This document shows positions 61,503 to 64,000 of a DNA stretch of 64,000 nt, piece by piece. Origin of the DNA: Enterococcus termitis (GTDB lineage: Bacteria; Bacillota; Bacilli; Lactobacillales; Enterococcaceae). The notes beneath the pieces are model-generated. The model was not told the origin of the DNA. It made no database searches and was given only the letters and a program-made list of their open reading frames with translations. The position numbers and the translations under genes are program-made. Position 1 is the first letter of the stretch. Each line of letters opens with the position of its first letter. Location of the stretch: assembly GCF_001730305.1 (NCBI RefSeq), contig NZ_MIJY01000012.1:124001-188000 (forward strand). The letters are read 5' to 3'.

Positions 61503-62972
61503 TTATCCTCCCCTTAGTATCTTTCCATTATATGTTTTCTTTAATTGTTCAACTTGTTCCAACCATAGTTTTATATTTTTCAAACCTGTTCTATTTTTAA
61601 AATATTTTTTTAATTCTTGTTCATTAACTGCATATTCTGACACATAATTTATACCGATTTGTTCTCCAAGTAGTTCATCTTTTTTACTAAAGGCTACAGT
61701 TTCTGTTATTCCCGGAAAATCAAGCATTACTTCTTCTATAAATTCACAAGATATACTAATCCCTCCACAAATAATAATATTTTTTTTTCTACCAGTTATA
61801 TGTAGCTCTCCATTGTCATCAAGATATCCTAGATCACCTGTTTTCAACCAGCCATTGCTTAAAATTTTTGTTGTCTCCTCAATATTTTTATAATATCCCT
61901 TCATTGAGCTATCACTCATAATCAATATTTCACCATTAAAATCAGTAGTCGTTTCTTTTTCTATTTTAATTTCTATATTTTGTATAGGTACTCCAACCGA
62001 TTTATTTATAATTTCTCCGCTAGTGTATGTTTTAAATGAAATCCTAGGCCCAGCTTCAGTTTGTCCATATGTCTGTACAATTTTATCTTTTCCAAAATAT
62101 TCACAAAAATTTTGAATATATTCAGTTTTACAAGGTCCTCCTCCAAAACAAATTTGTATTAAACTACTAATATCATAAAGGTTTCCATACCTATAATCGA
62201 TAATCATTTTTAGCATTGTAGGCACTGCGGTAAAGTGCGTTATTTTTTCTTTTTCTGTTATATGAAAAAAATTTTTTGCTATAAATTTTGATTCAGAAAT
62301 TACTATTCTTGCTGCTAAGAACAAACTAGTTAAAAATTGAGACGTATTACAATAGCCAAAATACATTGGAAGAGCAATAAGAAATACAGATTTTTCATTT
62401 GCTCTTAAAGAGGGTAAATTGTTTTTTATATTTGTTAATAAATTTTCGTGCGTTAACATTACTCGTTTAGAATTCGAGGTGGTACCTGAAGTAGGTAATA
62501 AAATTGCCACACTTTTATCTTGAACTACCTCATTTACTCTTTCTTTAAAAGTATTATCCTCAAACTTTTTTATCTCAATTTTCATTTCTTCAGTCACGTT
62601 TACTTCAATCAAAATAATTTCTCTTTTTTCTTGAAGGATCCATTTCTGTATTTGGTCACTTTGAGATTTATCAACAAGCATATAGGTCACATCACAAAAT
62701 TTCAGTTCAGATAATAAATTTTCATTACTCATATTTGGATTTAACGGAACTATTGTTTCTCCCAAAAATGTAATACCAAAGTAGGCAATAGCATATTCAA
62801 TGCTATTATTCATACATAACGCAACATTCCCAAATACTTGATTATCTAAGAAAAAATTGTGCAATTCACTTGATAATGTGTACCAATTTTCAAATGACAG
62901 ATGTTTATTTCCTTGAGTAATAGCAACTTTATTATTCTTTTTTTGTGTAACTAATAGATTTTTTATATTCAA
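61503..62972 (-). CDS. Adenylate-forming acyl ligase
   Basis: A 489-residue ANL-superfamily enzyme with a TTG start (AGGAGAG six bases upstream). Core motifs are LPTSGTTSNSKRVMLTHEN (phosphate loop), TYGQTEAGPR, TGDLGYLDDNGELHITGR and a C-terminal KKTYNGKILR catalytic Lys. It activates a carboxylic acid as acyl-AMP and loads it onto the ACP encoded next, or onto CoA. The substrate pocket cannot be read reliably. The ACP gene starts five bases after this gene's stop. Confidence 0.9.
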   Translation of the reverse strand: MNIKNLLVTQKKNNKVAITQGNKHLSFENWYTLSSELHNFFLDNQVFGNVALCMNNSIEYAIAYFGITFLGETIVPLNPNMSNENLLSELKFCDVTYMLVDKSQSDQIQKWILQEKREIILIEVNVTEEMKIEIKKFEDNTFKERVNEVVQDKSVAILLPTSGTTSNSKRVMLTHENLLTNIKNNLPSLRANEKSVFLIALPMYFGYCNTSQFLTSLFLAARIVISESKFIAKNFFHITEKEKITHFTAVPTMLKMIIDYRYGNLYDISSLIQICFGGGPCKTEYIQNFCEYFGKDKIVQTYGQTEAGPRISFKTYTSGEIINKSVGVPIQNIEIKIEKETTTDFNGEILIMSDSSMKGYYKNIEETTKILSNGWLKTGDLGYLDDNGELHITGRKKNIIICGGISISCEFIEEVMLDFPGITETVAFSKKDELLGEQIGINYVSEYAVNEQELKKYFKNRTGLKNIKLWLEQVEQLKKTYNGKILRGG

Positions 62973-62981
62973 TTTACTCTC

Positions 62982-64000
62982 CTAATCAATTGTTTTATCG
63001 ATAACTGTTCTTTTTTTTCCTGATTCAAAGGAAAGTTCAATTTCAGATTGTACTTTCATCTCTATGCAAATAGATGGTAATACCTCATTTCCAATATTTT
63101 TTAAGTGTTTTTCAACCAATGATTTTTGCTTTTCTTGTTCTAAAACAACTATAAATAAAATTTCGTTGCTATTTAATTTGTGTATTTGATATTTTATTAT
63201 AGACGTGCCTTTCATTCTTCGATTTATCTCTCTAACAACATATGAAAAAACAATAGAATTATAAGAAGTGCCACATAATTCTATGTATTCAGAATGTCTT
63301 CCTCCCATAATTTTTAGTTTAAATTCATCATTTTTTTCAACTAATTTAACATTATCTTTCACTCTGTAACGAATTAACGGCCACATTGAATTAGACAAAC
63401 TTGTAACCAATATCCCTGTATTTTCACTAGACAATGTATCATTTTCTATAAAAACATTATCTTCATTTATTTCTAACATGTTCCCTTCACCGTATCCGAT
63501 TGTCCAAAATTCTCTAAGCCCATAATGATTAATTACAGTTGTTTTAAAGGTCTCTTTGATATACTTGAATTCTTCTTCTGAAATATACTCTCCAGTCAAT
63601 TCAATATATTTCAGTTCAGGTATTCTCAATGCGTATCGATTAATTACCCTAGCTAAAGCCAGTACCGCCGAAGGAACTGCGTGAAGCCACTGACACCCAG
63701 TATTACTAATAGTCTCAATAAAAAGCTTCAATTTAGGTTCAGATAGATCAAACAAAGAAAGTAACAATTGTTTTTCAGAATCTACTACTGCATCAGTAAT
63801 TGTTTTCCCTTTTATATGTCTTGATGAATAGAACTGAACAACTTTATCATTTATATTTAAATTAGGAACTATACTCTTTCTAATACTCCATAATTTTTTT
63901 GAAAAAAGAATCTTCTCCTTTTCCCCCATATAACAGCGTAAAGGCTCTCCATCTGTTCCACTGGTATCATCAAAAAACAATTTGGATTGGGAAATTTGTG
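62982..64000 (-). CDS. Phenylacetate-CoA-ligase-like adenylate-forming enzyme (partial)
   Basis: The visible 339 codons are open at the right edge, so the N terminus is missing. Motifs are FFDDTSGTDGEPL (phosphate loop, Asp where TTG is usual), VINHYGLREFWTIGYGEG, and GILVTSLSNSMWPLIRYRVKDNVKL. These match the PaaK/F390-synthetase branch, which activates aryl or small acids. The C-terminal domain is shorter than in canonical PaaK. It lies nine bases from the second ligase gene, so two activation steps occur in one operon. Confidence 0.8.
   Translation of the reverse strand, partial: QISQSKLFFDDTSGTDGEPLRCYMGEKEKILFSKKLWSIRKSIVPNLNINDKVVQFYSSRHIKGKTITDAVVDSEKQLLLSLFDLSEPKLKLFIETISNTGCQWLHAVPSAVLALARVINRYALRIPELKYIELTGEYISEEEFKYIKETFKTTVINHYGLREFWTIGYGEGNMLEINEDNVFIENDTLSSENTGILVTSLSNSMWPLIRYRVKDNVKLVEKNDEFKLKIMGGRHSEYIELCGTSYNSIVFSYVVREINRRMKGTSIIKYQIHKLNSNEILFIVVLEQEKQKSLVEKHLKNIGNEVLPSICIEMKVQSEIELSFESGKKRTVIDKTID

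Overview
The window looks like a piece of an Enterococcus chromosome. It is AT-rich, gene-dense and strongly stranded, with Firmicute gene orders, a complete WxL surface-protein locus, LPxTG-type sorting signals, a PASTA kinase/phosphatase pair and PTS sugar loci. No rRNA, tRNA or CRISPR array was found. Products are assigned from motifs and family knowledge only; no database search was possible.

Region 1 (1-12.5 kb) is a housekeeping block read leftward: priA, def, fmt, rsmB, stp, prkC, rsgA, rpe, thiN, with rpmB facing it. A choloylglycine-hydrolase-family gene sits in opposite orientation between prkC and rsgA, and rsgA has its own promoter.

Region 2 (12.6-23.7 kb) interrupts the usual rpoZ-to-priA order. 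It holds a MerR/SDR pair, a WxL locus (lectin-WxL protein, short LPxTG protein, two WxL proteins, DUF916/DUF3324 protein, membrane protein, a signal-peptidase homologue lacking both catalytic residues, a winged-helix regulator) and a tyrosine integrase flanked by paired direct repeats.

Region 3 (23.7-44 kb) resumes core genes: gmk-rpoZ, yicC, a YdbC/PC4-like gene, a patatin phospholipase, an HscC-like Hsp70 with a membrane J-protein, two paralogous D,D-carboxypeptidases, a 67-residue-repeat secreted protein, pgsA, rodZ, two M16 peptidase homologues, mscL, a GNAT enzyme, a lipoprotein and a TSUP permease.

Region 4 (43.4-54.7 kb) is sugar metabolism. It has treR facing a GH65 phosphorylase and beta-phosphoglucomutase, a VanW-family gene, a frameshifted surface-protein pseudogene, and a DeoR regulator with a GH1 phospho-beta-glucosidase and PTS EIIC. 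A decayed second EIIC copy follows.

Region 5 (55.1-64 kb, running off the right edge) is a very AT-rich leftward cluster that looks like an undescribed biosynthetic locus. It encodes two adenylate-forming enzymes, a free acyl carrier protein, a FabG-like reductase, an ABC-2 exporter, a nucleotidyltransferase-like protein, an unknown beta-rich protein and a BtrH_N-type acyltransferase. At its end lie a 54-codon Cys-containing ORF and a compact unit with its own candidate promoter, two tiny ORFs (MISKKI and MVELEKKLI, each with a strong Shine-Dalgarno) and an 18-bp-stem terminator. This region is the best candidate for a new system.
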